NCBI RefSeq assembly: GCF_954871325.1
Contig: NC_088778.1
Location: 23,359,120-23,423,119 of the forward strand
Length of the DNA stretch: 64,000 bases
Reading direction: 5' to 3'
From: Gordionus sp. m RMFG-2023
Lineage: Eukaryota; Nematomorpha; Gordioida; Chordodea; Parachordodidae
Shown here: one piece after another, positions 48,701 to 59,834 of the stretch
How positions within the stretch are numbered: position 1 is the first letter of the stretch
How the letters are laid out: each line of letters opens with the position of its first letter
Notes under the pieces: generated by a model
Told to the model about the DNA's origin: nothing
The model's input: the letters and a program-made list of their open reading frames with translations, nothing else
The model's database searches: none
Position numbers and translations under genes: made by a program

Positions 48701-50182
48701 CATTGTATGAGAAGATAATATAATTTGGGAATCTTCAATAAAAGATTCATGCTAATTTTTAAATAAAGAGTGGTTAAAATTTGTTTACTTATGAAAATCT
48801 TAATTTTAATAAAAATTTTATTCTTAATTAAGATATAGAAAAGTGGAAAATATTTCATAATTTATTCACTTCAGAATTATCAAACAAATCTTATTTAAAT
48901 TAAGTACCTCATCATTCAAAATCACCAGATCACTGGAACTGGGCATTGTATGAGATAATATAATTTGGGAATCTTCAGTAAAAGATTTGTGCTACTTATT
49001 AAATAAAGAATAATTAAAATTTGTTTATTCATGAAAATATCTGAATATCCTCATTTATTCCCTTCAAAATTATAAAAGAAATCTAATTTAAATTAAGTAC
49101 CTCATTATTCAAAATCAGCAGATCACTGGAACTGGGCATTGTATGAGAAGATAATATAATTTGGGAATCTTCAATAAAAGATTCATGCTAATTATTAAAT
49201 AAAGAGTGGTTAAAATTTGTTTACTTATGAAAATCTTAATTTTAATAAAAATTTTATTCTTAATTAAGATATAGAAAAGTGGAAAATATTTCATAATTTA
49301 TTCACTTCAGAATTATCAAACAAATCTTATTTAAATTAAGTACCTCATCATTCAAAATCACCAGATCACTGGAACTGGGCATTGTATGAGATAATATAAT
49401 TTGGGAATCTTCAGTAAAAGATTTGAGCTAATTATTAAATAAAGATTAATTAAAATTTGTTCATGAAAATATCTGAATATCCTCATTTATTCCCTTCAAA
49501 ATTATAAAACAAATCTTATTTAAATTAAGTACCTCATTATTCAAAATCAGCAGATCACTGGAACTGGGCATTGTATGAGATAATATAATTTGGGAATCTT
49601 CAATAAAAGATTTGTGCTAATTATTAAATAAAGAGTAGTGAAAATTTTAGGCAAATGACTTATTTTATTCTTAATTATAATATATAAATTTTTTTTTAAC
49701 AAAAGTTGAAATATTTAAATATTCTTATAATTTATTTCCTTCAAAATTGATAAAGGGCATAATAAAAATGTACCTATATATTAAAAATCTTATCTTTAAT
49801 AAAAATTAAAAGTATTATGCTCAAATTATAGATGAAGAATTGGTTTCTACTAATTCACAAAATTTAAGGTTATTTTTACTTATATTTATTGTCATGAATT
49901 AAAATAATATATATAAAAAATTACTTTTTGGAAGTAAGATGTTATTGATTTTTTTTGTAACTTGGTTTCAACCCCATTTGTGATATTGAATGGAATATCT
50001 TTATTTAAGGATACCCAATTATTATCCTTTTTGATAGCTATCTTTGTAAATTTGATATCAGATAACTTGACATGAGGATGTTTATGTTTATAATGGTTAT
50101 TTATTTTGTCACTTCTTATTTTAGAAGTTTTACAATTAATATAGTCACATTTGACTTTATATATTGTTTTGTTACTTGGCAT
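45735..50182 (-). CDS. hAT transposase with TTF-type finger and tandem exon repeats, intact
   Basis: Predicted minus-strand exons: 50182-49925; six tandem exons between 49616 and 48469; 48424-48174; 48112-47012; 46972-46683; 46639-46509; 46454-45735. All junctions are GT/AG, phases agree, and the total is 3264 nt (1087 aa) with no internal stop. Residues 12-35: a C2H2-like finger (C12, C17, H30, H35). 87-257: six repeats of 28-29 aa. About 320-420: TTF-type finger region (GPCQP, FCLYC at 373-377, H407, H413). Catalytic core: ILDGTYD with D550, GQSMDGAGN with D618, WCHAHRLN at 645-652. C-terminal hAT dimerisation domain about 1010-1060 (LPTTSCSAERVMSKVK). The domain order is that of ZMYM1-like/DUF4371 hAT proteins. 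Several introns are only 38-55 nt. Exon 46639-46509 is less certain, because the same frame runs into a TAG at the next acceptor, but the splice prediction removes it. Confidence 0.88.
48469..49616 (-). repeat. Six tandem in-frame exons of the hAT transposase
   Basis: Exons at 49616-49533 (84 nt), 49427-49344 (84), 49187-49101 (87), 48991-48908 (84), 48751-48665 (87) and 48555-48469 (87). Each is preceded by AG (ATTAG or GTAG) and followed by GTACTTAA or GTATTTAA. Each reads without a stop as a variant of SF(T/I)EDSQIILS(S)HT followed by MPSSSDLL(I/V)LN(D/N)E. The only length change is one whole codon (TCT). Introns between copies alternate at about 105-109 and 156 nt, so a two-exon unit of 436 bp was itself amplified. 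All copies begin and end in phase 0, so any number can be skipped without loss of frame. Confidence 0.92.
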
Positions 50183-52083
50183 CTAGAATAAAAATGAAAT
50201 AAATATTTAGATAATATTTTTTTACTCACTGATGGCCATCAAGAATGATGGAGAATCATAATTTTATCCTTTATTTGACGGTGGATGGCTGAATCTTAAA
50301 ATTCTCCTATCTTATGAGGTGTGATTCAGAAATTAAATTTATATTTGTTTAAATGAGGGTGTAATTTTAAAATTTTCCAGTGGTTTTACAAAATATATTA
50401 AAGAAATATATATTTAGATATTTTAATATATGTGCACAATAAATTTTTATTCATTTGTATTATATTTTTAATCTAAAAAATATATTAAAATCTTTTAAAA
50501 TAAATTCTTATTCATTTGTATTTGTAATTTATAATCAAAAAAATATATTCTAGACCCTTATTGTTTTTAAATTAAAATTCATAAATATACACTCTATTAA
50601 CATATTTTATAAAAATAATGAAAAATTTACTGATTCAATCATCATCATATAAAGGAAATTTATTATGCACCCATCATTGAATAAAGAAGAAAATTCTGAT
50701 TACCAGTCATTCATAATGGACTATCAGCTATTAACTTATATTTTTGATAATGTTTTCTTAAAAGATTCCTATTATATTATATGTAAGCTTAATGCATGGT
50801 CACAAAAAATATAATATTTTTTGTTATTTATGCCAAAACAATCATGGATCAATATTTCCTCCATTATACACTTCACAATTGATTTCTTTATTTCTTAGTG
50901 TCCAACAATTTTTAGAAATGTATGATGCTTTGAAATCATAGTTTCTTTAAATTAACAATCCTAATAAATTTTGCAAATAATTGAAAACAGGCATATTTGT
51001 GATTTGCCCATTCATTTATCTTCAAATAAAGTCTGAGAAATGATATATTTTAATCATTGAAATTAGAGACCTTCACTGGCATTGATTTCTTCATCCAGCC
51101 TAGGTCATAAGTAAAAATAATTTTCAGGCCCAGTTCATGTTTAATGGAAATCCAAACCCAAACCACATCATAGGTTTCAAAGATTATTCCCAAGCCATAT
51201 CCAAAAATTTAATTTATTGTTAACAAAAATAAACAATATTTCAGTATATGGAATCACTTTGTCAATTCATTTAATTGAAATCTTTTCTTAAATCAATAAT
51301 CAAATGAGAGGAATAGATTATCTGTTCATTCTCCCAAGATTTCTATAAATATTTAGAAAAAAGGCCAAATATATTATGGAAAATTTGATGTTATATAAAA
51401 TTTATCTAATAATGAAATAAAAAATTTATCAATTCTTTTAACAAATTTTTTATCACACAATGGTTTTCACCTCTCACTTATAATTTTGTATATAATTTAC
51501 ACTTACCTCAAAGAATCATTTATCATAAATAGAAATCAATTATGGGTCCAACCTGATTGCCTCACAAAAATGTGGTAATATTTACCCCATTGAAAATGAT
51601 TATTTAAAAAATTATTAGCAAAAATAATTGCCATGGTTCAAAACCCAGATAACTTATTAAGTATACATATTAAGATTAAATAAAAATAGCTTCATTCTTT
51701 ATTATATTTATTTATCTATCATCAAATTAAGGAAAATGCAATTATATGCTTAAAAAATTACCTTTTTAAAATCCAAAAATGTTTCTTTATATTGTTAATT
51801 GAGTAGGATTATCTTATCATAAAAGGGATTCTTTATTCAAAAGGTCCTTATTATAAAAAAATATATATTGATAATTTAAAATTGATACTGTGAAAATCTA
51901 AATCCCATTATGTAAATGAATTTTCTAAAAATTTAAAAAAATAAATATAGTGTATAATATTTATAAATTGACAGATATCTTTTCTTTAATTGACATTTTT
52001 CAGAAAATCAACGATAATCATATCGATTATTGGATTTAAAAATATCATAATACAAGTCAAAAATTACCCTCCAAAAATCAATA
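50183..52083. other. 5' region of the hAT element
   Basis: About 1.9 kb between the transposase start and the right end, without a recognised gene. About 51065-51215 looks like a nested copy of the GCCC-rich dispersed repeat (TTAGAGACCTTC end, then CCAGCCTAGG, GGCCCAG). The stretch presumably contains the transposase promoter. Confidence 0.45.
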
Positions 52084-52200
52084 CCTACCCCCCAAAAACA
52101 AATGCCTACCCCCCAAAAATCAATATCTACCCCCCAAAATTAATACCTACCCCCCAAAATGCCAATATTTTTTGGAGGCATTTGTCTCCTACCCCCCCCC
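52084..52200. repeat. C-rich subterminal repeats of the hAT element
   Basis: The word CTACCCCCCAAAA occurs four times at about 20-bp spacing (52087-52160), and CTACCCCCCCCCC abuts the terminus. CTACCCCTACCCCCC also occurs near the left end in the same orientation. Candidate transposase-binding sites. Confidence 0.7.
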
Positions 52201-52224
52201 GGCCATGTAGACACTGGGCGTGTT

Positions 52225-53271
52225 AAATATTTAAAAATTATATAATTCTTACTTATTATTCATATTATGTTATGATATGTTTTTTTCTTTTATTATTTAT
52301 TTGTATTATATTTTTAATATTCAAAACAATGCTGAGAACCAGAGTCAACATTTTACTGAACCCAAACCCGAACTCTTTTTTTAAATAGATCAGGGTTCAA
52401 TAACTTTCTTTTTAAATATTGTTTATTTATTTAAAAAATATATATTAATAATGAAATATATGTAAAACTATATTAAAACTAAATATAAAAAAATATACAA
52501 ATTATTTAAAACATACATTTTTTATTTTCAAATTAGGAACATTTTTTTTTGAAAATGATTTTATGCATTCTTTTTATTTTATTGTATTTTTTTAGTACTC
52601 CATTTTACCGTCATATTTTGTAATTTTTTAAATGATAGATATTACAGTCTAATATATATTTAGCGTTAAAAGCAATAATATAATGTAATATAAAACTACA
52701 AATCGATATCAATAGCTATAATGAGATGACAACTACCAAAAACCCAACAATAAGACTTGCAATCATAACTATCATTAAAAATTAATCACTACCATACCCA
52801 CTATGTTCAAATTAACAAAAAAAGAGATGTGGAAAGTTTAGGTCAAGATAAAATATTAATATTAAAAATCGTATAACATGTCATATACTCTAATTATGTA
52901 TTATCATTATTGCTTAATTGATAGATTGGGTTGCATAGTTAAAACTGAGAAGAATTAAAAGCATAGTCAAATTGATGATATTGAGAAGTTATAAATCCTT
53001 CTAGTAAGTAATTGTCACTTAATATTTTATACTTGACAATGTAAATAAAATTTTATCTATTTTATACACAGTTAAAAGATTTTGCTATTAGAAAGCTTAA
53101 AACAATAGGTTGATAAGGGGAAGGGCAAGTGTTTATATACTCTAAAAAATTTGTAGAAACCTCTGAAAGTTATATTTTTTTTTTAAAAATGCCTTATTAA
53201 AAGAGGGGTTATTTCGAAATTGTAAGCTAAAAAAGATTTCATTCCCATCAGATAGAAAAGGTTAATGACTA
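52225..53271. other. Gene-free AT-rich stretch
   Basis: Nothing recognisable on either strand. Confidence 0.5.
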
Positions 53272-53480
53272 GTGGTGTTAAAAAGCCTGATTTGGGTCGA
53301 TTTTTTAAAACGGCCCGATTAAGGTTATATAACCAAAATCATATTGTGGATTTTGCTCACAGATAGCAGAAAGGTTTGGGTTTCTTGCTAAATATTGGGG
53401 CTTACACAATATTATTTTGGCTAAAATCTTAATCGGGCTGTTTTTTAAAATTTGACTCAAATGGGGCATTTTAACACTAC
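53272..53480. mobile_element. 209-bp TA-flanked MITE
   Basis: TA at 53270-53271 and 53481-53482; ends GTGGTGTTAAAAAGCC and GGCATTTTAACACTAC. Arms GGGTCGATTTTTTAAAACGG and its complement-like right arm. Same family as the 216-bp copies. Confidence 0.85.
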
Positions 53481-53620
53481 TAGTGACGCCACTGCTATAC
53501 ATATGATAGATTAATGTTCGAAATTAAATAATTTTCTATATCGTAATTAATACAAATGTATTCTAAAAAAACAATACAGACAATTTTTTTTGTTTTATTA
53601 ATTGCATACATTAAGAATAA

Positions 53621-53754
53621 GATTTTTGCTAAAATAATATTATGTAAGCATCATGATTTGTCAAATAGATGTTCAAGCATTTCTGCTAGCTATGTGCAAA
53701 ATCTTTAACAGGCTGTTTTGAAAAATCGACCCACATTGGGCTTTTTAACAACAC
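53621..53754. mobile_element. Truncated TA-flanked MITE (right part)
   Basis: Contains GCTAAAATAATATTATGTAAGC and the right terminus GGGCTTTTTAACAACAC followed by TA; the left terminus is missing. (Internal block given as GCTAAAATAATATTATG.). Confidence 0.65.
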
Positions 53755-53795
53755 TATGCATGGTATTCAAAAATTGACATGAACAAATATCACGT

Positions 53796-53861
53796 GGGAT
53801 GATATCTAACAGGTCATGAGACAGGTGTGGGATGAAATCTAACAGGTCATGAGACAGGTAT
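53796..53861. repeat. 33-bp tandem duplication
   Basis: Two adjacent units containing ATCTAACAGGTCATGAGACA, differing at about two positions. Confidence 0.9.
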
Positions 53862-56800
53862 TGCGTTAGTTTAGATATCAAATTCGGGTTAGTAGGTAAA
53901 ATTATAAAATTGAAAATGTATAAATATTCAATTTATTATAACATTTTATCTCATATCCATTTGTTTGATATTAAAATATAGACATAACGAGACCTCATCA
54001 AAATATTTGCTATCCTTTTAGAATTCAATTATAATGTGGATTTTACATTTATCGAATATTTTCCTTTATTTTAAATTTGTTATGAGATGATATATTTTTA
54101 AATAATAGCAAATTTAAAAATCATAAAATTGTGTTTTTCTATTAGGTTAACCTATTAATATGATTATGTTATGACATAACTATAAATTTATCTCATGCCT
54201 CTAATGCCTTACAAACTAAGTTTGAGCAATTAAAATTATTACAATGAAAAATATTTTTCTGAAAGTATAACCAACTGATTATTAGATCTGCTTTATATCA
54301 ATCAAATAGCAATTGATTATAATACAAATATTGAGTTAAATTATATTTAATTTACCATTAAATTTTTCTCTTCATAATATCAATTTTAGGTGTAGCTAAG
54401 GCAGAAACTTTTACTAAATTGCAGAAGTTGAATTTCATATTTTGCTAATTTTGATTTGAAGAAAGGGATATGAGGTTAAATGGGGGATTCCATGTCACAC
54501 CTCACATCTGTTCCTTTTCAATTGTGATAGAAATTTTTAGTTACCAGATATATTGTGAGCTCTTTATGCCCCCCCCCCCACACCTACTAAATTTTTCCTG
54601 ATTTTTTGCCCCCTTTCCAATTTGAGGAAAACTGAGCTCTCCTAACAAAATTTTTTTTCAAAAGTCCTTAATACGATTATCTTTTTCTTTATTATTGTTA
54701 TAAAATTTTTTTTATAAAGATAGGAATCTTTTTTATATTTTTCCATAGCCACTCAGAAGACAGAGAAGCAAATTTTTTATTTTTTAATATTTTTATTAAC
54801 ATTTTAATAAAAAATTGGTTATTAGCATGTAGTGATGATAAATATCTCAACTTTTAATATTCATGCCAACTAAAAAGGCTATATACCAAATTTTTAAGTA
54901 AAACCTATCACCTTAGTTTCAATAAATTAAAGGATAGCTAAATCTTGAAAAAATAATACTCCTGCCTCAAGATGACTTTTAGAATTAGAATTACACCAAT
55001 TTAATTATACTACAGATTTGAAATAGTCTAAATTTAACAAACTCTTTTATATGTTCAAATATAAATTTGCAAATAGGTAGGTTGTTAGTTGTTATGATTA
55101 ATCAATTTACTTGAAAGAAATAATAAATTAAAAAATTCTTTTATCAGGTTATTTTGTCTTATTTTGCCAATAAACCATTTTTTAAAAAAATAATGAACCC
55201 CCATTTATAATCCAAACAATTCTAATTAACTCTTTCAGTCCATGATTATTCTACCAGTAACAAATAAACATTAGCTTGGTTGATAATTCTTACCAACCAT
55301 ATTCTAAACATTAACCACAAGTGCACAACTTCTAACTGTACTAAGTGTTATTTGTATTCATTTCTATCTTTAATATATAAATTGCATTTATTAAAAATTC
55401 AATTTATAATTTATCTAGAGAGCATATTGCTGCCCCGTTTAATGGATAGATTTGAAAATGAGGGTTGACTGGAATAAATTTTATTGAAATTATTTTTTTT
55501 ATTTTAGAAATTATTTTTGATTGATATATTATTAATTCAAAGAAAAATGACCTAAGAACCTAGATGTGCAATTTGGTAAAAAGAAAATAAAAAGAATCCA
55601 CATCAGTATAAAACAATAGGCAATATATTCTTAATGAAAAATTTCCTTAACTCTCCAGATACTTTATCTTGCAAAACTCGTAAGTGTGAAAGGGGCTTTC
55701 ATCTTATGATTTTGATTATGGTAGATAATCAAGCAAGTTTAGTCAACAATTTTTCAAATTTAATGTTCATAAAAATTAATGGATTCATATCAAAATGGAT
55801 TTCTTATTCATATATCAAATTTTGTAAAAGGAATCATTATGGATGAATAAAATTCTTTCAAGCACAGCCCAAAGAAATAGAATAAATGAAAGATGGAAAT
55901 TTTTTTAAATTCATATTTATAAATATGTTTAGATTCGAGGTCTGCAAAGTCTTGCCCAGAACTTAAGCTGGGTAATGTCTGGAAAAAATTTATTTAGGCC
56001 AAGCAAAAGCGTTTTTGTATAAATTTGATTAATTCTGATATTTCATATGGGTAATTATGGGGAAACATCAAAATTATTTTTTTAAAAATATTGAATGGTC
56101 ATCTTATGGTCAGTAGAGAAACAAAAGTTAATAATATAAGATGTAATATTCAAACTAATAGTTTTTAATTCTAATTCTGGTAAAAGGTAAATTTGATATA
56201 ACTAATAGAACATTAGCATGCCTGCAAATTTTTATTAAAAGTGAAAGGGATCAGTTAAAAATCTAAATATTTTTGCTCATTTGACCTGGAATGACCCAAA
56301 TTTTTACTTGGGGAAGGGGTGTAGAGTTCCCTACATCAAGGGATAGGAAAGGCAACATTACCTTCATAGCAAATTTTTAAGCTTTTGTAAATATTATTTT
56401 AAACTAATAAAAAATTACTTTCCTACATTCCCTCCCAAATGAATACTATCTTTGAAGGTTTATATTTTTAATATATTAAACAGCTTAATTTATTATTTTA
56501 AATTACTTATTTTATTAATAGTTATTTTATAACTATTATTTTTCAACATTATTTTACAGTATTTAAAACAATTTAGACCCTATAATGCTATATTATTTTA
56601 AACAATCTTAATTAGTTTTTTTAAAAACATTTGATAACATTCATGAAAACTAGTGAAATTCATTTTATTAAGAAATTATAGAATCAAAATAATACCTAAA
56701 TTTTAATCTGTTTTTTTTCCTCGTAAACAATAAAATTTCGCAAATTTTAGCAAATTTTACGAAAAAAAAGATTGCTCACGAAAACCATTCTAATAATAAT

Positions 56801-57764
56801 AATATTAATATAAAACTAAAAAAATAATATTATAACAGTAAAGCTATTATAATCAATGCCATAAACAATAATTTTTTATTTATTTTTTCATTTTTTTAAA
56901 ATTTTAATAACATAAATTAATAAAATTAGCGAAGAATATAGATGGTGAAACATTTAGCTGACTAAGCTGCGATAGTCCATTATATTCCTGACTGATAATT
57001 TTTATAAAATTATATTTTTTAAAAATAACGAACCATCAAACTATAGTCAACAATGTAAAATTCTCAGTGAATACTTTTTTTTCAAAATCTCTAGCCCTAA
57101 TATATGTATTTATTTCAGTATTTTAATTGATTTGTAATTAAGCATATTTTTCCCTGATTATTATTTTAATTATATTACTAGTAAAATAAATACCTTATTC
57201 ATATTAATTTACCTATAAAATAATTTTATTATCTATATACCGTATTAACAATTGCGTATATAATTCCGAAATATTTCGAATTTATAAATGGGATTAAATA
57301 GGATATCCGAACAATAATAGTGCTTAAAAATTAAGAATTTTGAAAATAGCAAGCATTTTTATATTTTTAACCATTTGTTTTTAATGTAAATATTGATGGC
57401 AAAATTGAACTTTCAGTATGAACTACTCTCATTTTAATATAGGATGAAACAAATAAAATCTTGTCTTCTCTAACCCAGATCACAAAATTATTATTAAATA
57501 AATAAATTTTGGAATTTTACATTTATAAATTTTAAAAAAATTCAAATATTAATACTTTTGATTTTTCAGTATTTATATAAAATACGAAATACTTTCTTAA
57601 TTATTCAAATAAATACAAAAAAAGCATTTGTATTTACTACTATAAATACAATTATTAGCAATATTTCCCAACTATGAATTTCAGCTAACCAAGTTTAGCA
57701 TATAGTAGATTTATCAGCCATAAAATATATCCATTTTCTTTATAAATATATTTGACATAACAGC
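53862..57764. other. Gene-free stretch
   Basis: No gene seen; open frames at 55280-55468 and 55634-55846 (+) have no recognisable similarity. A C-run lies near 54570. About 55930-56010 resembles the GCCC-rich dispersed repeat, and about 56310-56450 (minus) the repeat also found near 8740 and 63490. Confidence 0.45.
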
Positions 57765-58124
57765 TAGTGATCTGCATTGGGCCCAATTTTTCAAGTCCGT
57801 CCCGATCAAATATTTTATTTATTTATCCTGAAAAGCTTGCCTTAAGTAAAATAAATTATTTGTACGCCAGGCCCGAATTTATTTAAATGTAGAAAAATTG
57901 AATATCTTTATAATTAAAAAAAATAATATTCTACAGATAAAAAATATTGTCGTTGTTTCTTGCAAAGATTTTAAAATATATCAATTTAATTCTCAAAATT
58001 GAATTTATATTAAAAAAATTTAAGCCTAGCCCGGTCCTAATTTTTTTAAAAAATACTAAACCCGACTCAAGTCGATTCAATTTTGTTTAAAGAAAAATAG
58101 TCGGCTGGGATATGCAGATCTCTA
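57765..58124. mobile_element. Non-autonomous element with GATCTGCA ends
   Basis: Left end TAGTGATCTGCATTGGGCCC, right end read inward TAGAGATCTGCATATCCCAG. GCCCG-rich subterminal parts surround an AT-rich centre. About 360 bp, no coding content. Related pieces lie at about 3780-4116, 15180-15380, 39925-40345, 51065-51215 and 55930-56010. Confidence 0.6.
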
Positions 58125-59834
58125 ATAAAAACATCTTGAAAATATATTAATTGTCCTTATTAATTTCTTAGGGAGAATATATTATATTCAAATACTATTT
58201 ATTTGTTATATTATAATTGGTAAATTAGGGATATTTGTATGTTCAAAAAATAATTTTAAAAGTGCATCCTTACCTAATTATAATAAGTTTTTATGCGAAA
58301 GGGTTTCAAAGGTTCTAATAAAACCGATATTTTTTGCTAATAAGTTTATACGGTAATTTTTTACCTAACCATGAACAATAATCATTAAGGTTTATATCCC
58401 CGAAAATTTTTTATCGATCCAAGACCGGTCTTTTTATTTGTTTAAAAAACACATTTTTTCAACCTAATTTAATTTTTTTTATCATTTTATTAAATATAAG
58501 AGTATTATATAAACAGTAAAATTTATCCAATGGTATTGAAGAAGGTGATTTCGTGCTTGTGGGGGGCATATTAAGATTAAGAGTAGATTGTGTTTTTGTT
58601 CATTTCATCATTAGAAGTATATATTTTATGTTTTATCAGATGTCTGCTTAAGGTACCTAATTATTTTATTAAGAATAAGGTTAAGTTAATTTGACACTGA
58701 ATTATTCAGACAGTTTCTTAAGAAAAAATAGAACTATATAAATAATAACCAAAATATTTTAATAATACTGCTTATTTTGATTAATTGCTTAAAAAATAAT
58801 AAACAATTATTTTGTTACTTGTTGTTGACGATACATTAAATTTGGTACTGCAGTGAACACATTTTCTATGTTTTTTATTGGGACTATAAGTAAAATGTTT
58901 CTTGGACAAACTTATGGTTTTCATATTATAAATAAAAATTAACAATCTAAAGTAACTCATCTAGAAAAATATCATAAAATAAAATATGCAAAAAAATTAT
59001 ATTAATTAAATAGTAAAGCAAACTTAAATAATAAAGACCGGTCCGGACCGTAAAAATAAAAAGACCGGTCCGGACCACAGTCCTCAAAAAAGATCGATCC
59101 GGCAATCGGTCCGGTCCCGGTCTAAGATCGATAGGACCGGACTGTTGACCTTCACTAATGTTGTCGCTTTCTACTGGAGAGTAGATTTTAAATATATGTA
59201 TGTAACCAATAAAAGGAGGATAAATAATTTAAAATAATTTCATTCTGAGAGTAAACTGTAGTAATGATCAGATCAAACGATTAAATTTGGAGTAAAATCT
59301 TTTCATTATTTATTTTAATTAGTATAATAATCGTTAAATATTTTTTAACATTGATATAATATCAGAATCATTAATTATTTATATTTTATAATATAATATA
59401 ATGATAAATTTGTGATAATAGAATAGTGAATTTATTTCATATCATAATTAACTTGCATACGTATTCAAATTATCAGGATAAATATCTCCTCCCCATTGTA
59501 AACGATTTTATTATGAAATTAAATTATGTATATTACTTCCCAACCCTTCAAGGCGTTTTTTTTAAATAAATAATATAAGACAAACTTTTCATATATACTT
59601 ATTCTAGGAATTTTTTTTTAACGTGAATATCATATTTTATTTATTATATTTTTGTGAATATAAGGTCTATTTTGCTATCAAATTTTATTAAATAAAAAAA
59701 TTTTCATACCAAAAACTAAACACGAAATATTTTCAAAAAAAAATTATTATTTTATATTTAAAAAAAATACCTAAAGATATTCTCGTTTAATCTTATACAT
59801 CATTCACTCCTACGATAAAAATTATTTTTGAAAT
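58125..59834. other. Gene-free stretch upstream of the peroxiredoxin gene
   Basis: No gene seen. 59035-59157 is the terminus of the GGACCGG-rich dispersed element (ends TTGACCTTCACTA). The peroxiredoxin promoter should lie within the last few hundred bases, but no motif stands out. Confidence 0.45.

Larger units (their letters stand above)
44754..52216 (-). mobile_element. Complete 7463-bp hAT transposon with 8-bp target duplication
   Basis: The termini CAGCGTCTACATGGC (left) and GCCATGTAGACACTG (right) are inverted repeats differing at one position in 15. Immediately outside, GGCGTGTT is duplicated exactly (44746-44753 and 52217-52224). One transposase gene occupies the centre on the minus strand (50182-45735) with agreeing exon phases throughout. 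Subterminal features: a perfect 8-bp-stem hairpin TCGCGGCC/GGCCGCGA at 44828-44846, C-rich stretches near the left end, and at least four CTACCCCCCAAAA-type units at 52084-52160. The 3' side also has AT-rich tandem repeats (45110-45660). Perfect target duplication and an apparently whole gene suggest recent, possibly current, activity. Confidence 0.95.

Noticed and set aside
53305-53502. 65-codon frame on the minus strand
   Set aside because: It lies in a MITE; family copies elsewhere do not keep the frame.
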